Below, piece by piece: positions 53,942 to 61,348 of a stretch of DNA of 64,000 nucleotides (position 1 is the first letter of the stretch; each line of letters begins with the position of its first letter). The notes under the pieces were generated by a model. It was not told where the DNA came from. It did not search any database and saw only the letters and a program-made list of their open reading frames with translations. This stretch comes from Streptomyces sp. NRRL F-6131. GTDB taxonomy: Bacteria > Actinomycetota > Actinomycetes > Streptomycetales > Streptomycetaceae. Where the stretch lies: contig JOHN01000015.1 in the NCBI GenBank assembly GCA_000719695.1, positions 62,001 to 126,000 of the forward strand, given 5' to 3'. The translations under genes and the position numbers were made by a program.

Positions 53942-55099
53942 ATGAGCGGCAAGGACTACGTGGAGAAGGACTACTACAAGGTCCTCGGCGTGCCCAAGGA
54001 CGCCAACGCCACAGAGATCAAGAAGACCTACCGCAAGCTGGCGCGCGAGTTCCACCCCGACGCCAACAAGGGCGACACCAAGGCCGAGGAGCGGTTCAAG
54101 GACATCTCCGAGGCGTACGACGTCCTCTCCGACGAGAAGCGCCGCAAGGAGTACGACGAGGCCCGCAGCCTCTTCGCCAACGGCGGCTTCCGGTCCGGCG
54201 GCCCCGGTGGCACCGGCAGCTACAGCTTCGACTTCGGCGACCTCTTCAGCGGCAGCCAGGGCGGCGCCGGCAACGGCGGCGGGCTCGGCGACGTCTTCGG
54301 CGGCCTGTTCAACCGCGGCGGCCGACAGGCCCAGCCGCGCCGCGGCACCGACGTCGAGACCGAGGTGACGCTCTCCTTCGAGGAGGCCGTCGACGGCGCC
54401 ACCGTCCCGCTGCGGATGACCAGCCAGGCCCCCTGCCGCCTCTGCAACGGCACCGGCGCCAAGTCCGGCACCACCCCGCGGGTCTGCCCGACCTGTGTCG
54501 GCTCCGGCACCGTCAGCCGCGGCCAGGGCGCCTTCGCACTCTCCGAGCCCTGCCGGGACTGCCGCGGTCGCGGCATGATCGTCGACGACCCGTGCACCGA
54601 CTGCCACGGCAGCGGCCGGGCCAGCTCCGCCCGCACCATGCAGGTCCGGATCCCGGCCGGCGTCCAGGACGCCCAGCGGATCCGGCTCAAGGGCAAGGGC
54701 GCCCAGGGCGAGCGCGGCGGCCAGCCCGGCGACCTCTACGTCACCGTCCACGTCGACCCGCACGCCGTCTTCGGGCGCAAGGGCGACAACCTGACGGTGA
54801 CCGTCCCGGTCACCTTCCCCGAGGCCGCCCTCGGCGGCACCATCGAGGTGCCGACCCTGAACGGTCCGTCGGTGAAGCTGAAGCTGCCCCCGGGCAGCGC
54901 CAACGGCCTGACCCTGCGGGCCCGCGGCAAGGGCGCCACCCGCAAGGACGGCACCCGCGGCGACCTCCTGGTCACCATGGAGGTCGTGGTGCCCCAGAAC
55001 GTCACCGGCGACGCGCTGACGGCCCTGGAGCAGTACCGCGAGGCGACCGCCTCCGACGACCCACGAGCCGCTCTCTTCCGAGCGGCGAAGGGAGCGTGA
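53942..55099 (+). CDS. dnaJ: Type I DnaJ co-chaperone
   Basis: 385 residues. J domain (about 8-75) with the HPD motif in AREFHPDANKGD; Gly/Phe/Ser-rich linker (80-135); zinc finger with four CxxCxGxG repeats (CRLCNGTG, CPTCVGSG, CRDCRGRG, CTDCHGSG, about 163-230); C-terminal substrate-binding domains. ATG 53942 is used; GGGAGGTGG about 10 nt upstream is the ribosome site, and a GTG at 53930 overlaps that site and is rejected. Third gene of the operon. Confidence 0.96.
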   Translation: MSGKDYVEKDYYKVLGVPKDANATEIKKTYRKLAREFHPDANKGDTKAEERFKDISEAYDVLSDEKRRKEYDEARSLFANGGFRSGGPGGTGSYSFDFGDLFSGSQGGAGNGGGLGDVFGGLFNRGGRQAQPRRGTDVETEVTLSFEEAVDGATVPLRMTSQAPCRLCNGTGAKSGTTPRVCPTCVGSGTVSRGQGAFALSEPCRDCRGRGMIVDDPCTDCHGSGRASSARTMQVRIPAGVQDAQRIRLKGKGAQGERGGQPGDLYVTVHVDPHAVFGRKGDNLTVTVPVTFPEAALGGTIEVPTLNGPSVKLKLPPGSANGLTLRARGKGATRKDGTRGDLLVTMEVVVPQNVTGDALTALEQYREATASDDPRAALFRAAKGA

Positions 55100-55106
55100 C
55101 GACCAG

Positions 55107-55619
55107 ATGATCCCCGACGAACCCATCGGTCCCGGTCTCGGCGAGGGTCTGCCCGGTGGCGGCACCCGCCGCACCACCCGCCGGGCCGCGCCGCAGCCCC
55201 AGTACGTGCTCACCGAGGAGACCCCGGTCTACGTGATCTCGGTGGCCGCCGAGCTCTCCGGCCTGCACCCGCAGACCCTCCGTCAGTACGACCGGCTCGG
55301 CCTGGTCTGCCCGGACCGCACCGCCGGCCGCGGCCGCCGCTACTCCGCGCGCGACATCCAGCAGCTGCGCGAGGTCCAGCGGCTCTCCCAGGACGAGGGC
55401 ATCAACCTGGCCGGCATCAAGCGGATCATCGAGCTGGAGAACCAGGTCAGCGCCCTGCAGGCGCGCATCGGCGAGCTGGTCGACTCGCTGGAGGGCGCCG
55501 CCACCGCGCTCCAGCAGCGCGAGGCCACCATCCACGCCTCGTACCGCCGCGACCTCGTCCCGTACCAGCCGCCCACCCCCCACTCCAGCGCCCTCGTGGT
55601 CTGGCGCCCCAAGCGCTGA
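55107..55619 (+). CDS. hspR: Heat-shock repressor HspR (MerR family)
   Basis: 170 residues. MerR-type winged helix (about 38-105): YVISVAAELSGLHPQTLRQYDRLGLVCPDRTAGRGRRYSARDIQQL in pieces, typical HspR signature GLHPQTLRQYDRLGLV, then a coiled coil. It binds HAIR inverted repeats at dnaK and clpB and is titrated by DnaK. Starts 7 bp after dnaJ, so it is cotranscribed; GGGAG lies 12-13 nt upstream of ATG, a little far. A large hairpin terminates the operon. Confidence 0.95.
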   Translation: MIPDEPIGPGLGEGLPGGGTRRTTRRAAPQPQYVLTEETPVYVISVAAELSGLHPQTLRQYDRLGLVCPDRTAGRGRRYSARDIQQLREVQRLSQDEGINLAGIKRIIELENQVSALQARIGELVDSLEGAATALQQREATIHASYRRDLVPYQPPTPHSSALVVWRPKR

Positions 55620-55650
55620 CCCCCGCCGGACCCCCGGCCCCGCGCGACAT

Positions 55651-55699
55651 CCCGTAGCTGTCGGCACCCCGCCCGTGGAGGGGTGCCGACAGCTACGGG
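55651..55699 (+). terminator. dnaK operon terminator, 20-bp perfect stem
   Basis: Perfect 20-bp arms (55651-55670 / 55680-55699) with a 9-nt loop, 31 bp after hspR. No U-tract. A TAGAGT -10-like box (55707-55712) for the next gene follows immediately. Confidence 0.8.
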
Positions 55700-55769
55700 T
55701 CATGCGTAGAGTGCTCACCGGTGAACTCGCGCCCGACTGCGGCCATCGAACACAGGATCCTGACGAGCG

Positions 55770-55782
55770 CCCTGTCACAGGG
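55770..55782. promoter_or_regulatory. 13-bp palindrome upstream of regulator A
   Basis: CCCTGT-C-ACAGGG, perfect 6-bp arms, between a TAGAGT box (55707-55712) and the regulator start at 55822. Possible operator in the leader; function inferred from position only. Confidence 0.4.
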
Positions 55783-55821
55783 GGTCGTCGCCGTCGGGCC
55801 GGGACGGTTGAAAGGTCGCAG

Positions 55822-56883
55822 ATGAACGCTACGAGTGGGACGGAGCCGGGGGGAGCGTCCACGAGCATCCTCTCCGAGGAGGCGCGCGCGCTCTACCTCC
55901 GAGCGGTGGCGAACGGGGGCCGACTGGCCTCGACCGATCCCAGCATCGCCCGACCCCGTGCCGAACTCCTCGAGTTCGGTCTGCTCATTCCCGACGTCGA
56001 CGACCCGTCGACGATGACGGTCGCCGATCCCTCCCGAATAGCGGGGCGCCTGGTCGGCCAGTGGCAGGAACAGGCCCTGCACCTCCTGATGAGGTCCTCG
56101 GCCGCCCCGAAGGCGTTCCAGGACCTCTCGCACGCCTACGGCTCGATGAACCACAGAACCGAGCCCGGCGGTGCCATCGAATACGCGCTCGGCGTTCCGG
56201 AAATCAACCAGCAGATCGAATCCCTGGTGGAGAACGCGGCAAAGGAAGTGCTCACCGCACAACCCGGCGGAAGCCGCCCGCTGGCCATCATTCAGCGAAT
56301 TGTGGAACGCGACGTCGTGTTGTTGCACAGAGGCGTCCAACGGCGGACCATCTACCAACCGAGCGCCCGTTATGCGGCCCCCACCCGGCAATACGTCGAG
56401 CGGATCACCGAACACGGCGCCGAGGTCAGGACTCTCGCCGAACCCTTCAAACGCCTCATCATCGTCGACCGCGAGGTCGCGGTGATTCCGGCGCAGGACG
56501 ACAACGCCAAAGCGGCGATCGTCCGCGACCCCGCGGTGGTCAGTTACCTGATCGATTCGTTCGAGGGCCTGTGGATCCGCTCGATACCCTTCCCCGGGGC
56601 GACCGAGGTGCCCCAGGAGGTCATCTCGCGGCTGCGCACGAAGATCCTCCGGATGATGATCCAGGGCGTGGGTCACCGCGTGATCGCCAGGAGCCTCGGC
56701 ATCAGCGAGCGGACGCTCGCCCGGCACATCGCGGAGTTCCGCGAGGAGTACGAGTCCGAGACGCTCTTCCAGCTGGGCTGGAGGATGGCCCAGCACCCGC
56801 CGCACCTCATCACGTCGGACGACGCGTCATTCCCGGGGCTGGAGGGGGGCGATCCCGACCCGGTTCACCAGCCCCAGTCCTGA
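55822..56883 (+). CDS. Regulator A: TrmB/PLD-like sensor domain plus LuxR-type HTH
   Basis: 353 residues. The N-terminal part (about 15-90) looks like a degenerate winged helix (ALYLRAVANGGRL); the centre (about 130-255) has the TrmB/PLD-like sensor pattern EVLTAQPGGSRP, RGVQRRTIYQPSARY, GAEVRTLAEPFKRLIIVDREVAVI in pieces; the C-terminus (about 275-330) has a LuxR-type HTH with ARSLGISERTLARHIAEF and the closing ETLFQLGWRM. It is a clear paralogue of the regulator at 58521-59555. ATG 55822 follows GAAAGG. The last 19 bases overlap the 3' end of the convergent DWGW peptide gene, so expression of one may interfere with the other. Confidence 0.75.
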   Translation: MNATSGTEPGGASTSILSEEARALYLRAVANGGRLASTDPSIARPRAELLEFGLLIPDVDDPSTMTVADPSRIAGRLVGQWQEQALHLLMRSSAAPKAFQDLSHAYGSMNHRTEPGGAIEYALGVPEINQQIESLVENAAKEVLTAQPGGSRPLAIIQRIVERDVVLLHRGVQRRTIYQPSARYAAPTRQYVERITEHGAEVRTLAEPFKRLIIVDREVAVIPAQDDNAKAAIVRDPAVVSYLIDSFEGLWIRSIPFPGATEVPQEVISRLRTKILRMMIQGVGHRVIARSLGISERTLARHIAEFREEYESETLFQLGWRMAQHPPHLITSDDASFPGLEGGDPDPVHQPQS

Positions 56884-57101
56884 ATGGACTGCGGCGCGGC
56901 CGGCAGGACCGCCGCCGTGCCGTTCGGGGCCGGGGCGCTCCAGCCCCAGTCGTTGCTCATGGCCTGCGAGGTCGCGACGGTAGCGCCCTCGCGGTGATCC
57001 GTCTGCCAGCCCCAGTCCTCGGGAGACGACACCATCGGGACCGCCGCAGTGATCGCGACCACCGCCAGGGCACGGATCAGGATGCGCGGTGCACGACGCA
57101 T
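56865..57101 (-). CDS. Small secreted peptide with three DWGW motifs
   Basis: 78 residues. MRRAPRILIRALAVVAITAAVPMV is a signal peptide in pieces (basic n-region, hydrophobic core to about residue 24); the remaining 54 residues carry DWGW three times (about residues 30, 54 and as the final four residues), separated by 20-odd residue linkers. AAGGAG lies 7 nt before ATG 57101, strong support for translation. The C-terminus ends exactly on the third DWGW. The tail overlaps the convergent regulator by 19 bp. Upstream are three copies of a 31-bp dyad. Precursor of a signalling or modified peptide is possible; no modification enzyme is adjacent. Unknown family to me. Confidence 0.7.
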   Translation of the reverse strand: MRRAPRILIRALAVVAITAAVPMVSSPEDWGWQTDHREGATVATSQAMSNDWGWSAPAPNGTAAVLPAAPQSIQDWGW

Positions 57102-57113
57102 GTCACGACTCCT

Positions 57114-57144
57114 TGTCATGTATCTGCTATAACCGACCATGCCA
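57114..57144. promoter_or_regulatory. 31-bp dyad, copy 1 (next to the DWGW peptide start)
   Basis: TGTCAT-N19-ATGCCA (one mismatch from the ATGACA arm), with CTGCTA at the fifth position of the spacer. Lies 13-43 bp upstream of the peptide's start codon, in its promoter/leader region. Confidence 0.6.
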
Positions 57145-57252
57145 TGAGTGGACCCGTACGGTCCGGTGGGGCGGCGAAGCTAGGTGGGAGATGCGCAAGA
57201 CATCAAAGCCTGCGCAGCCCTGCCGGTGCAAACATTTGTCCACTGCCGGGAC

Positions 57253-57283
57253 TGTCATCCTGCTGCCATGCAGAAATATGACA
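57253..57283. promoter_or_regulatory. 31-bp dyad, copy 2
   Basis: TGTCAT-N19-ATGACA, perfect arms, with CTGCCA at the fifth to tenth positions of the spacer, and CA at the same later spacer position as copy 3. Confidence 0.65.
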
Positions 57284-57332
57284 CTCCCTGCCGAAACCAT
57301 GGCGTGAACCTGCCCGGCCGGGGCGGTCACGG

Positions 57333-57363
57333 TGTCATCTGTCTGCCAGACACGGAGATGACA
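57333..57363. promoter_or_regulatory. 31-bp dyad, copy 3
   Basis: TGTCAT-N19-ATGACA, perfect and extended to 10-bp arms (GGTGTCATCT / AGATGACACC at 57331-57340 / 57356-57365), with an inner GTCT-GCC-AGAC palindrome. Exactly 80 bp from copy 2. Confidence 0.7.
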
Positions 57364-57577
57364 CCCTTCACACGTGGACTGTCGCCCGCCTCACCCGAGA
57401 CGATCAGTGCACACCCCATCAACCATGCGCCGGGCAGCACCAGCGTTCCGAACCGCGGCCGGACCTCGGGCCCCATCGCACCGCCGTCAGCTTCAGTCGT
57501 GCGGGCCCTCCTCCAACACCACATCGTCCAGGGGGACTTGAAAATTCTCCTGGTCGGTCATTCCCCCGGAGTCGACA

Positions 57578-58204
57578 ATGACCGAGCCCTACCTGCGTCA
57601 CCACGACAGCCAGGCCCATGAGGGTCGGCGTGCACGAGTCTTCCTGGCCGCGCCGCTGATGCGGTTGACCGGGCCGGCCGACAGTGTGGTGACGCTCGCC
57701 AGCCGGACGCGGCTGACGACCCTGCGCACCACCCTCCTCCGCAGTGGCGCCGCCGTGTACAGCGCCCACCACAGCGACGCCTGGACCGTCGCCGGGCGCG
57801 CCCCCGAGCCCCGGGTGCCCTCCGACTTCCGCGCGCTGCAGTCCGCCGACCTGGTCTTCGCCTACGTGGGCGCGCCGCTCTCCGCCGGCGTCAGCCTGGA
57901 GCTGGGCTGGGCGTCGGCGCTGCGCAAGCCGATCGTCCTGCTGGTCGACGAGGCCATCACCCACAACCCGCTGATCGCCACCATCGAGCAGGTCGCCCCC
58001 GTCCTGCCGCTGGTCTTCGACGACACCTGGTCCCAGGAGGCCCTCCACCACACCGTGGAGACCGCCCTCGACTGGGCCGGCATGGCGCTCTCCCTGCGCG
58101 AGGGCTTCTGGACCGCCCCCGGCGAGCAGTTCACCGTCCCCCGGCAGCAGCCCCCGGCGGTCGGCCCGGCCGGCTACTGGCCCACCGGCGCGGCCACCGG
58201 CTGA
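57578..58204 (+). CDS. Nucleoside 2-deoxyribosyltransferase-like protein
   Basis: 208 residues. Starts with ARVFLAAPLM and has SADLVFAYVGAPLSAGVSLELGWASALRKPIVLLVDE in pieces (about 90-128): an Asp after SA, then GxxxExGxAxxxxKP, the nucleotide-binding/catalytic Glu pattern of nucleoside 2-deoxyribosyltransferases and MilB-type CMP N-glycosidases. It could hydrolyse or transfer the base of a (deoxy)nucleotide. No nucleoside-antibiotic genes are nearby; the neighbours are two paralogous regulators and the DWGW peptide. ATG 57578 has CGGAG 6 nt upstream. C-terminal 50 residues are Pro/Gly-rich. Confidence 0.65.
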   Translation: MTEPYLRHHDSQAHEGRRARVFLAAPLMRLTGPADSVVTLASRTRLTTLRTTLLRSGAAVYSAHHSDAWTVAGRAPEPRVPSDFRALQSADLVFAYVGAPLSAGVSLELGWASALRKPIVLLVDEAITHNPLIATIEQVAPVLPLVFDDTWSQEALHHTVETALDWAGMALSLREGFWTAPGEQFTVPRQQPPAVGPAGYWPTGAATG

Positions 58205-58207
58205 TCG

Positions 58208-58239
58208 CGGTCCGGGCACCGGGTCCCCCTCCCGGACCG
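58208..58239. terminator. Bidirectional terminator between convergent genes
   Basis: 9-bp perfect stem CGGTCCGGG / CCCGGACCG (58208-58216 / 58231-58239), 4 bp after the NDT-like stop. The rest of the 316-bp gap to 58520 holds nothing recognisable. Confidence 0.6.
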
Positions 58240-58520
58240 TCCCGGCCCGACGGCCGACCCGCCCGTCCGCGACGGACGTCCGCCCGCTCCAACAGGCCGG
58301 GGAGTCACGACGGTTGACGCCCGGGCCGACCGCCGCGGCGGGAACGCCCCGACCGGCGGCGGCACCCTCGCCGACCGCACCCCGACGGACCGGCCGTTCC
58401 GCGGCGGTACGTCGTCGCCCGCCCGGGCCGGCTCCCCCGCCGGCTCCGGCGGCCGCTCCGCCCCGGCCGTGCACCGGGTCCCGTCGAGCGGCTCCGCGGT
58501 GCGGTCGGCGACCGGTGGGG

Positions 58521-59555
58521 TCATCCGTCACCGCGGTCGCCCCGCATCATCCAGCCGAGCTGGAAGAGCGTCTGGGCGCCGTAGCGGTCACGCAGGCGGG
58601 AGATGTGCGCGGCGACGGTGCGTTCGCTCAGGCCCAGGCGGGTGGCGACGGCGCGCTGGGTGAGGCCGCGGGCGAGGAGGCGGCCGACGCGTTCGGGCGC
58701 GCTGTGCGCGGGGCCCTGACGGAGGGCGGCGGACCAGTCGGTGGCGTCGGCGCGGGACCAGTCGCGTTCGAAGGCGCTGACGATGAAGGCGATCCCGGCC
58801 GGGTCGGAGATGAACGCGGCGGTGCTGTGGTCGTCGGAGGCGGAGATGACGGCGACCGAGCGGTCGAAGATCATCAGCCGTTGGATGGGCTCGTCCAGGA
58901 TCCGGATCAGCGAACCGCGCCGGGTGACCTCCTCGGCGTACGCGAGGGCGGCGGGCTCGGACATCGCGACGGGCTGGTAGATGGTGCGCAGCGAGCAGCC
59001 CCGCTGGAGCAGTTGGACGTCCTGCTGGATCGCGATCTTGAGCGCGTCGGCGGGCCGGGCGCCGGGTTGGGCGGTGAGCACCTCGGTGCGGCAGTCGGAG
59101 ACCAGCTGGGAGATCCGCTGCCGGATGTGGATGTGGCCCTCGATGTAGACGGCGCCGCCGGAGCGCTCGGGCGGGCGGGGCATCGCGTCGTAGGCGCGGG
59201 TGAGGGCGTCCAGGGTGCCGGGGAGGTTCTCGGCGCGGACCAGGAGGCGGGTGGCCTCGCTGCGGAGTTCGGCGCCGAGGCGGTCGCTCACCGAGCGGGG
59301 GCTGACGGCGGTGTAGCAGGCGTCCATCGGGTTGACCATCAGCAGGCCGATGGCGACGAGCCGTCGGACGGCGTCCCGGTCCGCCTCGGGGACGTCGGCG
59401 ACCCGGATCCGGCCGCCGTCGGCGAGGACCGCGAGGTAGAGGCGGCGGGCGGACTCGTCGGGTTCGCCCGCGGTCGCCCCGGCGCCGGTCGCGCCGTCGC
59501 CGCCGGAGGGCCCGCCCGGGCCGGTGGTCGGATCCGCCGCCGCTTCGAACGTCAC
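58521..59555 (-). CDS. Regulator B: paralogue of regulator A (TrmB/PLD-like plus LuxR-type HTH)
   Basis: 344 residues. Same architecture as the protein at 55822-56883: a short N-terminal helix (ARRLYLAVLADGGRI), a central sensor domain with EVLTAQPGARP, RTIYQPVAMSEP, LIRILDEPIQRLMIFDRSVAVI in pieces, and a C-terminal LuxR-type HTH with ATRLGLSERTVAAHISRL followed by QTLFQLGWMM. The two share short identical blocks (EVLTAQPG, RTIYQP, TLFQLGW). GTG 59555 has GGGAG 8 nt upstream; further in-frame codons upstream are Arg-rich noise. Convergent with the NDT-like gene; a 609-bp gene-free region lies behind its start. Confidence 0.75.
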   Translation of the reverse strand: MTFEAAADPTTGPGGPSGGDGATGAGATAGEPDESARRLYLAVLADGGRIRVADVPEADRDAVRRLVAIGLLMVNPMDACYTAVSPRSVSDRLGAELRSEATRLLVRAENLPGTLDALTRAYDAMPRPPERSGGAVYIEGHIHIRQRISQLVSDCRTEVLTAQPGARPADALKIAIQQDVQLLQRGCSLRTIYQPVAMSEPAALAYAEEVTRRGSLIRILDEPIQRLMIFDRSVAVISASDDHSTAAFISDPAGIAFIVSAFERDWSRADATDWSAALRQGPAHSAPERVGRLLARGLTQRAVATRLGLSERTVAAHISRLRDRYGAQTLFQLGWMMRGDRGDG

Positions 59556-60164
59556 GTCGAACGCTCCCTGCCGGGTGTCTCTCGGGTGTCTGGTGCTCCT
59601 CGCGCGCGCCGCGCGCGGTGGCCGGCGGTGCTCACGGTACTGGGAACCGACGGGCCCCCGGACCCCGGGTGCCGTCGCACGCGGGCCCGGGGGGCCGCCG
59701 GTGTACGCCGCGGTCCCGGCACTTCCGGCGAGGCGGAGCAGCAACGCCTCGCCGACTCCGGTCCCGGGAGCCATCACCACACATGGGTCCCGGCCGGCGC
59801 TCTTCCCCCCGATATGCAGGCACGTGCGGACGTGCCGGACGCATCCAGCAATGAAGAGCAAGTCACCGTCATCGGGCAGCGGTGGCCCGGACGACCTGGC
59901 GTGACTCCACCCTCACAGCGTGACGGCCGGTGAACAAGTGCCGCCCTGCTGCATGTTCTCGCAATTGCAGGAACCTGCAGGGGTGCGGCGGGGCGGACCA
60001 CCGGGCAACGGCTCCGGATCCTACGAAAGCCCAGGTCAACACGGTGGAGCGACGGTACTCCGACCGTCCGGCCGGTCGGCGGCGGACGCACGGACTCCGG
60101 AAACGGGGCCCGTTCGGGCACCGCGAGGGGGGCGCAGGTCCGGGGCAGGCGCGGGGCGCGCTCC
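59556..60164. other. 609-bp region upstream of regulator B
   Basis: Contains the regulator B promoter(s) and one clear dyad (59949-59980). Two minus-strand frames are open but lack start signals or recognisable products. The region 59890-60010 is lower in GC than its flanks. Confidence 0.4.
59949..59980. promoter_or_regulatory. 32-bp dyad upstream of regulator B
   Basis: CTGCATGTTC-N12-GAACCTGCAG: 9 of 10 arm positions pair. It is almost the same span as the 31-bp dyads near the DWGW peptide but with different arms. It lies 394 bp upstream of regulator B and 185 bp beyond the TDT gene end, so its target is uncertain. Confidence 0.45.
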
Positions 60165-61277
60165 TCAGCGGGCCAGCAGCCGCCCGCCGGCCAGCGCGGC
60201 GACCGTACCGCCCGCCGCGAGCGCCCAGCCGGCCAGCAGCAGCCCGAACAGGCCGACGGCGAGCCCGGTGAAGCCGGTGAACCCGGTGTGCCGGGCGAGC
60301 GCGGCCGCCCCGGTGACGCAGGTGCCGATCGGGAAGGTGAACGCCCACCAGGTCATCGCGAACGCCATCCCGGCCCGCCGGGCGCGCAGATTGGCGGCGA
60401 CGGCGAGCAGCAGCCAGAGCATCGCGACGCCGAGCACGGCCACGCCGTACAGCTCGGCGAGGGCGCGCGCCACGGGGGCGAGCTCGGGCAGGACCGGGCC
60501 GGCGGCGTCGGCGAGCTGGTGGACGGCGGTGGTGGACTGGCCGAGCGGGCCGAGCACCAGGAACAGCGTCGGGGTGAGCACCAGGGCCGGCAGCTTGCTG
60601 TGCACCAGACCGGTGAGCACCACCGGCAGCAGCGCCAGGGTCGCCAGCAGTCCGATCCCGAAGAGCGTCGCGCAGCCGTACAGCAGGGCCTCCCGGGCGG
60701 CGCCGGCCGGCAGGTGCGGGACGAGTGCCGGGCCGGCGGCGGAGGCGACCAGCGGGGCCACCACGGGCAGCAGCCAGGTGGGGTTGGCCGCGAGCGGGGA
60801 CACCTGGTGGCGGGTGATCATCAGATAGGGGATGCCGACCGCGACGGCCAGCGCGTACAGCGTGCCCACCGTCCAGAGCACGAGGTCGATCGCGACGGCC
60901 GGGCCGGTGCCGATCACCCGGGAGCCGACGGTCAGGGTGCCGAGGCCCACCGAGAGCAGCGCCATCGGCGGACAGCCGTAGAAGACGGCGGTGGCCGGGT
61001 TCTCCAGCAGGTGCTCGCGGGCGGCCTCGCGGTACCGGGTGAGGTGGACCGCCCGGGCGGCGCCCAGCACCAGCAGCCCGGCCAGCCCGAGTGCCCACAC
61101 CAGCTCGGCGAAGCCGAGCAGGCCGGGCCACCGGACGGGGAGGGCGGCCGCGCCGTTGGCCACGATCGCCGTCCCCATGATCACCGCGTACCAGTTCGGG
61201 CCCAGCTGGGAGAGGTCGGGGCGGCGGACGCGGGGGAGCGGGCGGGGGCGGGGAACGGTGCTGAGCAGGGTGGCCAT
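60165..61277 (-). CDS. TDT/SLAC1-family transporter (tellurite-resistance/dicarboxylate type)
   Basis: 370 residues with about ten membrane segments. NWYAVIMGTAIVANGA at the N-terminus, PATAVFYGCPPMALLS and AMTWWAFTFPIGTCVTGAAAL near the C-terminus match the TehA/MaE/SLAC1 fold, which includes anion channels and C4-dicarboxylate/malate and sulfite transporters. Cargo unknown. ATG 61277 (MATLLST) is chosen; GTG 61286 adds three residues and is possible. Divergent from a LysR regulator across a 71-bp gap, a common regulator-target arrangement. Confidence 0.83.
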   Translation of the reverse strand: MATLLSTVPRPRPLPRVRRPDLSQLGPNWYAVIMGTAIVANGAAALPVRWPGLLGFAELVWALGLAGLLVLGAARAVHLTRYREAAREHLLENPATAVFYGCPPMALLSVGLGTLTVGSRVIGTGPAVAIDLVLWTVGTLYALAVAVGIPYLMITRHQVSPLAANPTWLLPVVAPLVASAAGPALVPHLPAGAAREALLYGCATLFGIGLLATLALLPVVLTGLVHSKLPALVLTPTLFLVLGPLGQSTTAVHQLADAAGPVLPELAPVARALAELYGVAVLGVAMLWLLLAVAANLRARRAGMAFAMTWWAFTFPIGTCVTGAAALARHTGFTGFTGLAVGLFGLLLAGWALAAGGTVAALAGGRLLAR

Positions 61278-61325
61278 GACACCCACCGTCTCCCGGGACG
61301 GGGGCCGCCGGTAGCGCCGCCCGCT

Positions 61326-61339
61326 CTATGAGGGCATAG
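61326..61339. promoter_or_regulatory. LysR-type operator/-10 overlap
   Basis: CTATG-AGGG-CATAG, perfect 5-bp arms, inside the 71-bp divergent gap. Its right arm overlaps a TAGCCT -10 box (61337-61342) that would start transcription at the LysR ATG (61349), so binding would autorepress. Confidence 0.6.
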
Positions 61340-61348
61340 CCTGAATCT

